Notes: a model not told the origin generated them from the sequence alone. DNA of 64,000 bases from Dehalococcoidia bacterium (GCA_021731085.1 JAKFYB010000003.1:124001-188000); one strand, 5' to 3'. Numbered from the stretch's first letter, positions 1 through 8,641 are shown. Program-made: numbers and translations.

Positions 1-647
1 ACGCGCGTCCATGCCGCGAAGGCGATCTCGCCGACGGGAAGATCTGTGTCGCGGGCCATGACGACGCGGTCGCCTTCGTCGATGCGCTGGTTTACGACGT
101 CCTCGATCTGCTGGACGACGTCATCGCAGGCGGTGTCACCGCCAGCGCAGTGGTAGCCGACGAAGACGCCGGCGTGTTCGAGGATGTGGGGGATGGCGTC
201 TCGCGGGATCTCGACGTCTGGCGGGTAGACGTCGGGGTCGGGCGGGATGTTGATAAGGATGCCGGGCGGGATTTCGACGCTCCGCTGCACGCCGAGGTGC
301 TCGCCGGAGGATGGTGGATTCGAGTTGTAGCAGTCGGTCGGGATGACGGATGGCTGCTCCGGCGCCGGTGTAGCGACGGTGGCGGCATCTGCTTCGGCCG
401 AGCGCGGGACACCTTCACAGAATGGCGTCGGGTTGTGGCCGATTGCGCCGCCCTGGAAGTGCGAGCGGCCCTTATCGGGGTATTCGACGCCCGGAAGGTT
501 CTCGGGTGTTTCGTCATCGGGTGCATCTGAACCGCCACCGCATGCGGCTAATATCACGGCCAGGACACCAGCAACCAGCAGGAATGAGCGCAACAGGAAT
601 CTCCAGTCATAGAGTTTCGGCCTATGGTCGGTTTCTTCACCCGCCAT
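1..647 (-). CDS. DUF3105-type lipoprotein, C-terminus cut by window edge
   Basis: The frame is open from an ATG at 647 to the left edge, about 215 codons. Residues 16-33 are hydrophobic and end in a lipobox (L-A-A-C), so this should be a lipid-anchored extracytoplasmic protein. The mature part has features I associate with DUF3105: P-G-V-E-Y-P-D-K-G-R-S-H near the start, N-S-N-P-P-S-S-G-E-H in the middle, and H-I-L-E-H-A-G-V-F-V-G-Y-H later, followed by a helix and V-V-M-A-R-D. Compared with the usual V-H-x-L-E-H-G, the Gly is Ala. Two Cys (in Y-H-C and T-A-C) may form a disulfide. The function of DUF3105 is unknown to me; family assignment is from remembered motifs. Confidence 0.75.
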   Translation of the reverse strand, partial: MAGEETDHRPKLYDWRFLLRSFLLVAGVLAVILAACGGGSDAPDDETPENLPGVEYPDKGRSHFQGGAIGHNPTPFCEGVPRSAEADAATVATPAPEQPSVIPTDCYNSNPPSSGEHLGVQRSVEIPPGILINIPPDPDVYPPDVEIPRDAIPHILEHAGVFVGYHCAGGDTACDDVVQQIEDVVNQRIDEGDRVVMARDTDLPVGEIAFAAWTR

Positions 648-701
648 CAGACAGGCTCAGCAAAGATACGGGTGTCGCGCCCGCACAGATGCCCCCTACC
701 C

Positions 702-2054
702 TCACACCACATCCGGGAGGCGTTCGCGGAGGGCTTCCACTAAACCTTCGATTGGGACGCGGATCTGGGTCATGGTGTCGCGTTCGCGGATGGTGACGGC
801 GTTGTCTTCTTCGATCGTCTGGAAGTCGACGGTGACGCAGAGGGGTGTGCCGATCTCGTCCTGGCGACGGTAGCGGCGGCCGATGCTCTGGGCGTCGTCG
901 TACTGCGTGAGCCAGTGCTTGCGGACGAGAGCGTGCACTTCCTTCGCTTTCGGCGTGAGCTTTTCGTTGCGGGAGAGCGGGAGGATGGCGACCTTGATCG
1001 GCGCGAGAGCGGGGTGCAGGTGAAGGACGACGCGCTTCTCGCCCTTGTCGTCGACCTCTTCGTCGTAGGCGTCGGTCATGAAGGCGAGCATGCAGCGGCC
1101 GACCCCGACCGCGGGCTCGATGACGTGCGGGACGATGTGCTCCTTGCGCTCCTCGTCGTAGTACGAGAGCTGCTTTCCACTGCCCTTCGCGTGGGCCGTG
1201 AGGTCGAAATTGCCGCGATGGGCGACGCCTTCGAGCTCGCCCCAGCCCATCGGGAAGAGATACTCGAAGTCGGACGTCGCCTGCGAGTAGTGGGACAGCT
1301 CTTCGGTTGCATGGGCGCGAAGGCGGAGGTTCTCCATCTTGAGGCCGAAGCGCGCGTACCACGAGCGTCGGTTCTCGATCCACTCTGCGTGCTTTTCGAG
1401 CGACTGCTCGGGATAGCAGAAGTACTCCATCTCCATCTGCTCGAGCTCGCGGACGCGAAAGATGAAATTGCGCGGCGTGATCTCGTTGCGGAAGGACTTG
1501 CCGATCTGGGCGATGCCGAACGGTACCTTCCGGCGCATCGAATTGAGGACATTCTCGAAGTTCACAAACATGCCCGCTGCTGTTTCCGGACGCAGGTAGA
1601 CGGCCGCGGCGTCGTCCTGCACGGGACCGAGGAACGTGCGCAGCATGAGGTTGAACATACGGGGCTCGGTGAACTGCCCGCGCTGTCCACAGGTGGGGCA
1701 GACGTCGGACGTCAGCTCGTCCTCGCGGAAGCGGCCCTGACAGTTGCGGCAGTCGACCATGGGGTCAGTGAAGGTCTCGACGTGGCCGCTGGACTTCCAG
1801 ACGTCGGGGTGCATGAGGATCGACGCGTCGAGGCCGACGATGTCGTCGCGCTCTTGCACCATCGACCGCCACCAGACGCGCTTGATGTTGTTCGCCATCT
1901 CGACGCCGAGCGGTCCGTAGTCCCAGGCGCCCTGGAGGCCGCCGTAGATCTCGCTGGACTGGAAGATGAAACCGCGTCGCTTGCAGAGGGAAACGAGGGT
2001 CTCCATGTCGAGTTTGGCTTTTTGCTGTTCGGGCGCGTCTGCTGGGTCGCTCAC
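702..2054 (-). CDS. glyS: Glycyl-tRNA synthetase (dimeric class II type)
   Basis: This 450-residue enzyme charges tRNA-Gly in the cytoplasm and is of the single-chain alpha2 type. Motif 1 lies around G-A-W-D-Y-G-P-L-G. Motif 2 is F-R-N-E-I-T-P-R, followed by R-V-R-E-L-E-Q-M-E. Motif 3 is G-V-G-R. The anticodon-binding domain fills the last ~100 residues. A small Zn ribbon insert, C-R-N-C and C-P-T-C at about residues 102-123, is visible. The start is a GTG with GGGAGG 8 nt upstream, which supports it over internal starts. Length is normal for the family. The gene stands alone between a lipoprotein gene on the same strand and a divergent small gene. Confidence 0.97.
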   Translation of the reverse strand: MSDPADAPEQQKAKLDMETLVSLCKRRGFIFQSSEIYGGLQGAWDYGPLGVEMANNIKRVWWRSMVQERDDIVGLDASILMHPDVWKSSGHVETFTDPMVDCRNCQGRFREDELTSDVCPTCGQRGQFTEPRMFNLMLRTFLGPVQDDAAAVYLRPETAAGMFVNFENVLNSMRRKVPFGIAQIGKSFRNEITPRNFIFRVRELEQMEMEYFCYPEQSLEKHAEWIENRRSWYARFGLKMENLRLRAHATEELSHYSQATSDFEYLFPMGWGELEGVAHRGNFDLTAHAKGSGKQLSYYDEERKEHIVPHVIEPAVGVGRCMLAFMTDAYDEEVDDKGEKRVVLHLHPALAPIKVAILPLSRNEKLTPKAKEVHALVRKHWLTQYDDAQSIGRRYRRQDEIGTPLCVTVDFQTIEEDNAVTIRERDTMTQIRVPIEGLVEALRERLPDVV

Positions 2055-2193
2055 GACGTAACCTCCCGCCCCGGCTGGGCGATCTGTTGTTGGGCCGGGT
2101 ATAGGGCACAGGTTACAGGAGAAGGACGTGAGAGGCTGGAAGTGGGAGGTCAGCGAAGCAAATTCCTCTTACGCCGCATTGCAGTTCACGTGA

Positions 2194-2199
2194 TATAGT
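2194..2199 (+). promoter_or_regulatory. -10-like TATAGT 7 nt before an ATG (possible leaderless start)
   Basis: The hexamer TATAGT lies 7 nt upstream of the ATG at 2207, and no Shine-Dalgarno is present. This spacing would put the transcription start at or next to the start codon. The -35 is weak: TTACGC, 19 nt upstream. Confidence 0.4.
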
Positions 2200-2206
2200 C
2201 GCCCGC

Positions 2207-2521
2207 ATGTCGAAGGTATCGGAACGCAGGACTTATCGAGGCGACAATGCCGCTGTCCGCGAGGCGCTCCTGCGCGCGGGCGACGAGGCTGGGCTGAAGG
2301 TTTCGGCCGCGACTTCAGACAGCGCCGTGGTCATGGGCGAGTCGTTCCAGCTGCTGAGCTTCTCGTGGCCGGCGAAAGTCACCGCCCTGCTGTCGGGCGA
2401 AGGGGCGAACACGACCGTGGACTACACCGTGTCGAACTTCGGGTTCGGGCCCCTTCAGGCCAACAAGGTCAAGTCCGTGCTCGCGAAGGTCACGTCCGCG
2501 TTGTCGTCGCTTGAAGCCTAG
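2207..2521 (+). CDS. Small conserved-type protein of unknown function
   Basis: This is a 104-residue protein that I do not recognise. It has no signal peptide or membrane segment and looks cytoplasmic. The sequence suggests alternating strands and helices: a basic N-terminus, a helix around residues 15-30, strands containing V-V-M-G-E-S and T-V-D-Y-T-V-S-N, then a C-terminal helix rich in Lys/Ser/Val. The G-x-S-F-Q-L-L-S-F-S-W-P pattern resembles SRPBCC-like or DUF1499-like small folds, but this is only an impression. Codon use matches its neighbours. It may be leaderless. Confidence 0.6.
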   Translation: MSKVSERRTYRGDNAAVREALLRAGDEAGLKVSAATSDSAVVMGESFQLLSFSWPAKVTALLSGEGANTTVDYTVSNFGFGPLQANKVKSVLAKVTSALSSLEA

Positions 2522-2527
2522 GCGAGC

Positions 2528-2650
2528 ACCTCACCCCCCGGCCCCCTCTCCACGACGTGGCGAGGGGGAGCTTGGCTGACGCGCGGTTGCCTTCCGTGGT
2601 GCCTCTGGAGGTGACCGGAGGAGATTCCTCGCTACGTGCACGGAATTCCG
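2528..2650. repeat. Intergenic repeat elements (C-rich palindrome and REP-like unit)
   Basis: Two elements lie between the small gene and the c-di-AMP receptor gene. At 2528-2570 a C-rich block ends in an inverted repeat around CCACGACGTGG; a near copy lies at 16679-16722. At 2618-2650 a degenerate unit beginning GAGATTCCTCGCT resembles the unit at 4992-5024. No coding potential is seen. Confidence 0.6.
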
Positions 2651-2740
2651 GCCTCCGGCATCCTCACCCATGCGCATGCTCGTTTGACGCGCTGATCCGG
2701 CTTACATACCCTGCCCTCGAACGAATGGCCCGGAGGCGCT

Positions 2741-3082
2741 TTGCAGGAACACCTGAAGCTCGTGATTATCATCGCCGCGGACGCGGATGCTGAGAAGCTG
2801 ACGCGGAAGCTGGTCGAGCAGGGGTATCCAGCGACCAAGGTCTCGAGCACGGGGGGCTTCCTCCGCAAGGGCAACGCGACCATTCTCTCCGGCGTCGAGG
2901 CGTCGGAGGTGGACTCGATCATCGCGATGGTGCGGGCGGAGTGCTACGCGCGGACGGAGTTCGTGCCGGTGCAGACGCTGCCGTTCTTCGGCGAGGGCTC
3001 GGTGATGCAGGAGCCGATCGAGGTGCGGACGGGCGGGGCGATCGTGTTCGTGATGGACGTCGAGCGGTTTGAGAAGACGTAG
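2741..3082 (+). CDS. darA: PII-like cyclic-di-AMP receptor (DarA/CdaA-receptor family)
   Basis: This 113-residue protein matches the PII-like DarA (PstA, DUF970) family of trimeric cytosolic c-di-AMP receptors. The marker is T-G-G-F-L-R-K-G-N-A-T, the usual T-G-G-F-L-R-x-G-N-T-T loop that contacts the ligand, followed by I-L-S-G-V-E. The N-terminal strand L-V-I-I-I-A and the C-terminal G-G-A-I-V-F-V-M-D strand fit the ferredoxin-like fold. The start is a TTG with GGAGG 5-6 nt upstream (2732-2736 region); no ATG start is available in frame nearby. In known systems DarA-type proteins bind c-di-AMP; the partner is unclear. No diadenylate cyclase gene is in this window. Confidence 0.85.
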   Translation: MQEHLKLVIIIAADADAEKLTRKLVEQGYPATKVSSTGGFLRKGNATILSGVEASEVDSIIAMVRAECYARTEFVPVQTLPFFGEGSVMQEPIEVRTGGAIVFVMDVERFEKT

Positions 3083-3116
3083 GGCGAGCCAGTCAGCGCG
3101 GCAGCAGTTCAGCTTG

Positions 3117-3673
3117 TCAGACGAGACGCGCCTCGCAGCTTGTCACAGCCTCACGGAGTTCGTTCCAGCGGCAGCCGGTGTTCGTACCAGCTAATTGACG
3201 CAGACGGCCGAGCGAAAGAGTCTTCGGCCGCGGCTCCAAATTCTCAAGATCGCTGCGACCTAGTACATAGAAGCACCACTGCTCAAGCTGCATTGCATCT
3301 GCCTGGCTCCGCACTGGATCGTCCTTGCAAGCGAGGCCTGAGAACTTGGGAGAGGCAGGCGTACTGTGGTCGGAGTGCCACGCCTGCCAGTAGGCAGACG
3401 ACTTAACGGCGACCCTTCGTTCTCGATCCCCGAACACCTTCACAAGGTCCCAGTTCTTGTCGGGGCTTCCTGTCTGCTGCATGTCGCATCCGAGAAGCCT
3501 TGTGACGATGAACTCGGCCACTGTGGGCGTACGACGTCAGACGAGAGTTGTGAGTAACCCCATCTCCAGAACTCCCCTAACGTCATCGGCTCCGGGCCGT
3601 CCGGATATGGCCTATCGCCCGTCATGAACGGCTCGGCGGCGTTCCGACGCTCATCCTTCGTCGGCTGTGCCAT
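3117..3673 (-). pseudogene. Endonuclease-like conserved protein, interrupted by a single-base frameshift
   Basis: Two overlapping frames together encode one protein. The first starts at ATG 3673 and gives G-E-F-W-R-W-G-Y-S-Q-L-S-S-D-V-V-R-P; the second continues V-A-E-F-I-V-T-R-L-L-G and ends at 3117. Adding one C to the C-run at 3525-3527 (GGG on +) joins them as V-V-R-P-T-V-A-E-F. The middle contains W-D-L-V and V-K-S-S-A-Y-W-Q-A-W, resembling a widespread family with A-E-F-L-V and V-E-V-K-S-A-A-Y-L-Q-S-W that looks like a PD-(D/E)XK-type nuclease fold. The C-terminus (Q-L-E-Q-W-C-F-Y-V-L ... L-R-E-A-V) also fits. A segment usual before Q-W-x-F-Y-V-L seems missing. Decay or a sequencing error are both possible. 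Confidence 0.6.
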
Positions 3674-3687
3674 GGAAATGACTCCTC

Positions 3688-4143
3688 CTACTCAATGATC
3701 CAGGGGTCGGTGTCGCGCTTCCAGGCGATGGGGGGCATGTCGCCGAAGAAGAGGGCGATCTCGCGCTTGGCGCTGGCGGGAGAGTCGGAGCCGTGGGTGA
3801 GGTTGCGGCCCTTCTCGAGGCCGAAGTCGCCGCGGATGCTGCCGGTCTCGGCTTCGAGGGGGTTGGTCTTGCCCATGGTCTGGCGCATGGCGCCGATCGC
3901 GCCGGGGCCTTCGAGTACGGCGGCGATGATGGGCGATGACGTGATGTAGTCGACGAGGCCGGGGAAGAAGGGTTTGCCTTCGTGCTCGGCGTAGTGCTTC
4001 TTCGCGAGCTGCTTCGAGACCTTCACCAGGCGGATGCCGACGATCTTTAGGCCGCGCTTTTCCATGCGGGCGATGATCTCGCCTGCGAGGCCGCGCTGCA
4101 TCGCGTCGGGCTTGATGAGGAGCAGTGTTCGTTCGATGGCCAT
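3688..4143 (-). CDS. ndk: Nucleoside diphosphate kinase
   Basis: This 151-residue enzyme transfers the gamma phosphate between NTPs and NDPs through a phosphohistidine. The catalytic His is H117 in N-L-T-H-G-S-D-S. K11-P-D-A and the R-Q-T-M-G-K-T-N-P nucleotide-binding segment are all present, and the length is typical. The start has a good Shine-Dalgarno (GAAGGAAG). It lies downstream of tsaB on the same strand, 89 bp apart, and upstream of the frameshifted endonuclease-like gene. Confidence 0.97.
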   Translation of the reverse strand: MAIERTLLLIKPDAMQRGLAGEIIARMEKRGLKIVGIRLVKVSKQLAKKHYAEHEGKPFFPGLVDYITSSPIIAAVLEGPGAIGAMRQTMGKTNPLEAETGSIRGDFGLEKGRNLTHGSDSPASAKREIALFFGDMPPIAWKRDTDPWIIE

Positions 4144-4232
4144 GGGTTCTCTCTTCCTTCGTTACATGCAGAGCGCTCGCCGGTGGGCGAGCGCGTCGAG
4201 TGCGGTTCGTTCGCGGGCAGTATAGCCGCGAG

Positions 4233-4904
4233 TTATCGCTGTGGCCCTATCGCGGGGGCGCGGACGTAGAGCGGGATTAGGGTCATTGCGTCGTCGATGG
4301 CGCCTTCTGCCAGGCGGCGGTGGCCGACGGCGGCGAGAGCTGCTACGCGGTGCTCGGTGGGTGTGATGGTTGTGGCGCCGGCGGATGTGGCGATTGCTTC
4401 GAGATCCGCGTCTATGTCGCCGGTCAGCATGTCGCCGGTCGTCGGGATGGCGGCGAATGCGTCGGCTTTTGTGATCTGCGGTGGGTTGGTTTCGGTCCAC
4501 GCTACGCCCTTGCGCCCATATGCGGCCCAGGCGATCTCGCCGCGACCGGCGCGGTGGATGGCCATGATGCGCCCACTCGATACACGCGCGTCTCGTGCGG
4601 CGCTCCAGGCGTCGAGTTCGAGGCGGCCGACACCGACGATGGGGACGCCGAGGCCGTGTGCGAGGCCCTTCGCGATGCTGACGCCGACGCGGAGGGCAGC
4701 ATATCCGCCTGGGCCGAGATCGACGAAGACTGCGGTGATGTCAGCTTTCGTGTGGTCGGCTTCGGCGAGCACGCGGTCGATGTTGGGGAGAAGCTCGACG
4801 CTGTGGTTGCGTTCGGTCTTCCACGTCAGCACTGGTCCGACGACGCCATTGTCGGCTAGCGCGATGCCTGGCGAATCATCCGCCGCGTCGATACAGAGTT
4901 GCAT
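4233..4904 (-). CDS. tsaB: tRNA threonylcarbamoyladenosine biosynthesis protein TsaB
   Basis: This 223-residue protein has the ASKHA fold of TsaB, the scaffold partner of TsaD in making t6A37 on ANN-decoding tRNAs. The N-terminal L-C-I-D-A-A and the strongly conserved G-P-G-G-Y-A-A-L-R-V-G-V-S-I-A-K-G-L-A (usually G-P-G-S-F-T-G-L-R-I-G) are diagnostic. The Ser/Thr positions of the loop are replaced by Gly-Tyr and Ala-Ala. The final ~90 residues are divergent, as usual for TsaB. Neither tsaD nor tsaE is in the window, but rimI at 43.1 kb and trmO at 20.3 kb belong to related functions. Confidence 0.9.
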   Translation of the reverse strand: MQLCIDAADDSPGIALADNGVVGPVLTWKTERNHSVELLPNIDRVLAEADHTKADITAVFVDLGPGGYAALRVGVSIAKGLAHGLGVPIVGVGRLELDAWSAARDARVSSGRIMAIHRAGRGEIAWAAYGRKGVAWTETNPPQITKADAFAAIPTTGDMLTGDIDADLEAIATSAGATTITPTEHRVAALAAVGHRRLAEGAIDDAMTLIPLYVRAPAIGPQR

Positions 4905-4918
4905 CCCGCTAATTCCTT

Positions 4919-5024
4919 TTCACCGCAGAGGCGCAAAGAACACAGAGTCTCGAGCGACATGGTCAGGCCAACACTGCAGTGGTGGCATACAGGCAAGATT
5001 CTTCGCTGCGCTCAGAATGACGGA
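4919..5024. repeat. Two intergenic repeat units
   Basis: The unit 4919-4950 contains GCAGAGGCGCAAAG followed by CACAGAG; a close relative occurs at 16604-16640. The unit 4992-5024 contains AAGATTCTTCGCTGCGCTC followed by AGAATGACGGA, a REP-like sequence with a weaker relative at 2618-2650. The stretch 4905-5058 has no gene. Confidence 0.6.
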
Positions 5025-5058
5025 CTCCCACTTTCTCGCTGCATGTTCGCGGCTGGGA

Positions 5059-6108
5059 CTAGTAGCCGCGTCCGGGATCGACGATGTTGCGGAGGGGTTC
5101 ATCCGCTAGGTGATGGCGGAGGTTTTCGCAGAAGATCTCGACGGCGCGCTGGTTGTAGATTTCGGTGCCGCCGCTGATGTGGGGGGAGATGATGACGTTC
5201 TCCATGTCCCAGAGCGGGCTGTCGGCCGGGAGGGGTTCCTGGTCGAAGACGTCGAGGGCGGCGGCGGCGATCGTACCGTCGTTCAAGGCACGGATGAGAG
5301 CGCCTTCGTCGACGACGGGGCCGCGGGCGATGTTGATGAGGGCGGCGGTGGGCTTCATGGCTTTGAGTTCTGCTTCGCCGATCAGACCGCGGGTGTCCGG
5401 CGTGAGGGGCATGCTGAGGACGACGTAGTCGCTTTCGGCGAGGACGCTGTGCAGTTCGCTCGCGGGGCGGATCTCGTCGGCGTAGAGGGCGCGGTGGCTT
5501 TCAGTCGTCGAGCGCTTTGTGGCGATGACGCGGCAGCCGAACGACTTTGCGAGCCGGCCGACCTCAGCGCCGATATTGCCGAGACCGACGATTCCGACGG
5601 TCGCGCCGAACAGCTCGCGCGGCATGAATCGCGACCACTCATGACGGGCCTGCGCGCGCATGTATTGCGGCGCCTTCTTCGCGATCATCAGGATCGAACT
5701 GATCACGAACTCGCCGATCGGCGTGGCGTGGAGGCCGCTAACCGTCGTGACGGTGACGCCCTGCTGGATGAAGCCGCTGTTCAGGAGGCGATCCGCGCCG
5801 GCGCTGGTGAGCTGGATCCAGCGGAGGTTCGGTGCGACGTCGGCGAGGGAGCCAGCGCCCGTGAAGGCCTGGTGCAGTTCGGCGCCCCAGAATCCGAAGA
5901 CGACATCGGCCTTCTCGAATGCGCCGTGCAATCCCTCGGCGACGGCGGCACGCTCACGCTCGCTGGGGTACGAGAAGCCGCGGAGGAGTTTGCGCTGCTC
6001 GGAGCCGAGGACGTTGATCTCGATGCGTTCAGGATCTACAGCGCGGATCTGTTCGACGAGATCGGGTTCGAGAGCGAAGGAGATGAGGACGTGGAGCTTG
6101 TCCGTCAT
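5059..6108 (-). CDS. D-2-hydroxyacid dehydrogenase family protein
   Basis: This 349-residue NAD(P)-dependent oxidoreductase of the D-isomer-specific 2-hydroxyacid dehydrogenase family should interconvert a 2-oxoacid and a D-2-hydroxyacid. The Rossmann motif G-I-V-G-L-G-N-I-G lies near residue 172. The catalytic set is visible: Arg in N-I-A-R-G-P-V-V-D-E, Glu in F-D-Q-E-P-L-P, and His in S-P-H-I-S-G-G. The substrate cannot be told from sequence; the rather variable N-terminal catalytic domain does not look like SerA, and no ACT domain follows. Its start overlaps the lysA stop by 4 bp, so the two are translationally coupled. Confidence 0.9.
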   Translation of the reverse strand: MTDKLHVLISFALEPDLVEQIRAVDPERIEINVLGSEQRKLLRGFSYPSERERAAVAEGLHGAFEKADVVFGFWGAELHQAFTGAGSLADVAPNLRWIQLTSAGADRLLNSGFIQQGVTVTTVSGLHATPIGEFVISSILMIAKKAPQYMRAQARHEWSRFMPRELFGATVGIVGLGNIGAEVGRLAKSFGCRVIATKRSTTESHRALYADEIRPASELHSVLAESDYVVLSMPLTPDTRGLIGEAELKAMKPTAALINIARGPVVDEGALIRALNDGTIAAAALDVFDQEPLPADSPLWDMENVIISPHISGGTEIYNQRAVEIFCENLRHHLADEPLRNIVDPGRGY

Positions 6109-7433
6109 GCCGGCTCCCAGACGTCGGTAGCGAGGAGGTCTTCGTAGGTCTCGCGGCGGCGGATGAGGCGCGCCTTGCCGTCCTTCACGGCGACGACGGC
6201 GGGCTTGAGTGACATGTTGTAGTTGCTGGCCATCGTCAGGTTGTATGCGCCGGACGTCGGCAGTGCGATCACGTCGCCGGGCAGCGTCGCTGGCAGACGG
6301 GCGTCCTTAATCAGCATGTCGCCGGACTCGCAGTACTTGCCGGCGATGGTGACGGTCTCGACGGGCTCTTCGTCGGCGCGGTTGACGACGACGGCCTCGT
6401 ACTTCGCGTCATAGAGGGCGGGTCGGATGTTGTCGGCCATGCCGCCATCGATCGAGACCCACGTGCGCAGGCCCTCGATGTGCTTACGGGCGCCAACGGT
6501 GTAGAGCGCGACGCCGGCACGGGCGACGAGCGAGCGTCCCGGCTCGACGAAAAGATGCGGCGGGGCGAGGTTGTTCTCGGCGCAGCGCCGCTTGAACGAC
6601 GAGATGATCTCCTCGGCGTAGAGGTTGATGTCGGGCGCGGGACGGTCGCGCATGTACTGGGACGCGAAGCCGCCGCCGGGGCTGTACTCGCGGAAGTTCA
6701 TGTTGTGCTTGCTCACCATGTCGGCGGCGAAGGCGAGCATGACGGCGTTCGCTTCGTCATAGGGCTCGAGGTCGAACAGCGGCGAGCCGAGGTGGCAGTG
6801 CAGGCCGATGAGATCGACGCCGGCGAGACGCTGCGCATCGGCGACTGCCTGCTCGGCGTGTCCGGTCGAGATCGGCAGGCCGAACTTGTTGTCGAGTGTG
6901 CCGGTCGTCGTTTTGCCGTGCGTGTGCGCGTCGACCCCGGGTGACAGGCGCAGGATGATCGGTTGCACTTTCCCGGCGGCGCGGGCGATCACGTCGAGCA
7001 TCTCGAGTTCGTGGAAGTTGTCGACGATGATGCGCCCGATGCCGGCGTCGACCGCTTCGCGAAGCTCGCGCTCTTCCTTGTTGTTGCCGTGAAAGTGGCA
7101 GCGGGAAGCGGGGAAGCCCGCGGCCAGCGCGACGGCGAGTTCGCCGCCGGAGACGATGTCGAGACCGATGCCTTCTTCGTTGGCGATGTTGGCCATGAAG
7201 CGGCTTAGATAGGCCTTGGAGGCGTAGGTGACTTCGGTCTGGGGGTACCGTGACTCGAACGCCTGGCGATACTCGCGCATGCCTTCGCGTAGCTCGGTTT
7301 CGTCGAACACGTAGAGGGGCGAGCCGAATTCGCGCGTGAGCTCCTGCGCGTCGAGGCCGGCGATATTCAGACGGCCTGCGGCGATGTCGGTCGTGCGCGG
7401 GAATATCGCGTTGAACGCGGGATCGAAGGGCAT
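6105..7433 (-). CDS. lysA: Diaminopimelate decarboxylase
   Basis: This 442-residue fold-III PLP enzyme decarboxylates meso-diaminopimelate to L-lysine, the last step of lysine synthesis. PLP Lys is in T-Y-A-S-K-A-Y. H-L-G-S (in G-L-H-C-H-L-G-S), G-G-G-F-A, E-P-G-R-S-L-V and C-E-S-G-D are the cofactor and substrate sites of the family. S-I-D-G-G-M-A-D-N-I-R-P-A-L-Y is typical LysA rather than ornithine decarboxylase. A short N-terminal extension precedes the barrel. Start ATG follows TGGAG. It is coupled to the downstream 2-hydroxyacid dehydrogenase. asd, an earlier step of the same pathway, is at 44.8 kb. Confidence 0.96.
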   Translation of the reverse strand: MPFDPAFNAIFPRTTDIAAGRLNIAGLDAQELTREFGSPLYVFDETELREGMREYRQAFESRYPQTEVTYASKAYLSRFMANIANEEGIGLDIVSGGELAVALAAGFPASRCHFHGNNKEERELREAVDAGIGRIIVDNFHELEMLDVIARAAGKVQPIILRLSPGVDAHTHGKTTTGTLDNKFGLPISTGHAEQAVADAQRLAGVDLIGLHCHLGSPLFDLEPYDEANAVMLAFAADMVSKHNMNFREYSPGGGFASQYMRDRPAPDINLYAEEIISSFKRRCAENNLAPPHLFVEPGRSLVARAGVALYTVGARKHIEGLRTWVSIDGGMADNIRPALYDAKYEAVVVNRADEEPVETVTIAGKYCESGDMLIKDARLPATLPGDVIALPTSGAYNLTMASNYNMSLKPAVVAVKDGKARLIRRRETYEDLLATDVWEPA

Positions 7434-7549
7434 AAATGCTCCATCAAAGGCCGATGGGGAGGTCTGACCGATTATACGGAGAAGTGTGAATACGGGCGCG
7501 CACCTTTAGGCGGCGTCGTGCGACCGAAGCACTTCTCAGAACAGAACCT

Positions 7550-8641
7550 CTACGGGGTTTCGATCATTTCCTTCAGCGTCGGCACCATGTGCGCCTCGCG
7601 ACCCCGGTATGCAGCGGCTTCGAGCGCACCGATGTAGCGCTTGAACTGGCGCTGGCGGAGGTCCTTGAGCGCTTCCTTGCCGGCCGCGACGGTGTCGCCG
7701 CTGGCGAGGATGACGGCTTCGCGGAAGGGCTTGTCGCGCTTGAGGTCGGCGGCGAGCATGACTTCGCCGCGGTCGAGCCACGTGCGGATGTTTCGGCGCT
7801 TCTGCTCGCCCGCCTGCAGGCCGTAGTAGCGTAGGTGCTCGACACCGTAGACGAGGTGGCGGCGAAGATCGTTCGCTGTATTTTCGAACAGTTGGCGATC
7901 GGCCTGCGAACGCGCGAGCTTTTCTTGCCCGAACTCACACAGCCCTAGAAGGAACGTCGTCCGGATGATGTTGTTGTAGATCACGAACTCGGTGAACTTG
8001 AATGACGCGAAAACCGTGCGGTTAAAGAACCCCGGAGACTGCACACCGAGCCCACCGCCGTTCGCGAGCGCGCGCTTGCGGAACGCCTCGACGTGGCGTG
8101 CGTGGTCGAATGACTGCGTTGCGAGGTAGAGCTTCACTTCGTGGAAGCCGTACGAGATGTACTGCAGCCAGCCGAGCAGCACCGCGTTCGAGTTGTACGC
8201 CTGCTCCGAGATGTTCGAATATATCTGGTCGAGGGAGGCTTCGACGTGCTCTGCCAGTGGCTCGATGCCGCTCCAAGAGATCTCCGTCGCGGGCTTCCAC
8301 TGCTCGCGGATAGCGGCTTCGTACAGTTCGGCGCAGCTCTCCGCCCAGACGTCCAGCTTGTCGTAGATGGTGTAGGGTGCGGGCAGGCCGCGGTCGCGCG
8401 CGGGGACGGCGCCGCGCGGCGTGTCATTCTCGTACGGCCAGATGTCCGGCGCGAGGCCGTACGAGCCGTAGTCGGCCATGGCGAGCGTGAAGCCTTCGGG
8501 CCCGAGTTCACGGACGCGCGGCGGGCGCTCGGTCGCGGCGTTCATCCACTTGAGGTCGGGCGCGGGCGGGGCGATGACGCCGGGGATTTGCGGGCGCTGT
8601 GGCGCTTCGGCTGGCGCTGCTGGTGCGTCGTTCTCGGCCAT
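7550..8641 (-). CDS. Ferritin-like fold protein lacking the diiron ligands (paralog of the upstream gene)
   Basis: This 363-residue all-helical protein aligns along its length with the product of 8724-9806. Where the paralog has the metal-binding E-A-R-H and E-S-R-H, this one has H180-A-R-H183 and L259-R-R-H262. The helix glutamates E137 and E215 of the paralog align with Ala and Thr. So all four carboxylate ligands seem lost while both His remain. The surrounding A-F-R-K-R-A-L and N-D-L-R-R-H-L-V-Y-G-V-E-H-L-R-Y-Y are well kept, which argues against decay. A Pro/Ala-rich N-terminal tail (~30 residues) is present. It follows its paralog by 82 bp with a good GAGAGGA site, so it may be a non-catalytic partner subunit, as in beta subunits of soluble diiron monooxygenases. 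This role is inference. Confidence 0.7.
   Translation of the reverse strand: MAENDAPAAPAEAPQRPQIPGVIAPPAPDLKWMNAATERPPRVRELGPEGFTLAMADYGSYGLAPDIWPYENDTPRGAVPARDRGLPAPYTIYDKLDVWAESCAELYEAAIREQWKPATEISWSGIEPLAEHVEASLDQIYSNISEQAYNSNAVLLGWLQYISYGFHEVKLYLATQSFDHARHVEAFRKRALANGGGLGVQSPGFFNRTVFASFKFTEFVIYNNIIRTTFLLGLCEFGQEKLARSQADRQLFENTANDLRRHLVYGVEHLRYYGLQAGEQKRRNIRTWLDRGEVMLAADLKRDKPFREAVILASGDTVAAGKEALKDLRQRQFKRYIGALEAAAYRGREAHMVPTLKEMIETP

Noticed and set aside
915-2198. 427-codon open frame on + opposite glyS
   Set aside because: Shadow of glyS produced by high GC; no family sequence, and all glyS motifs are on the other strand.
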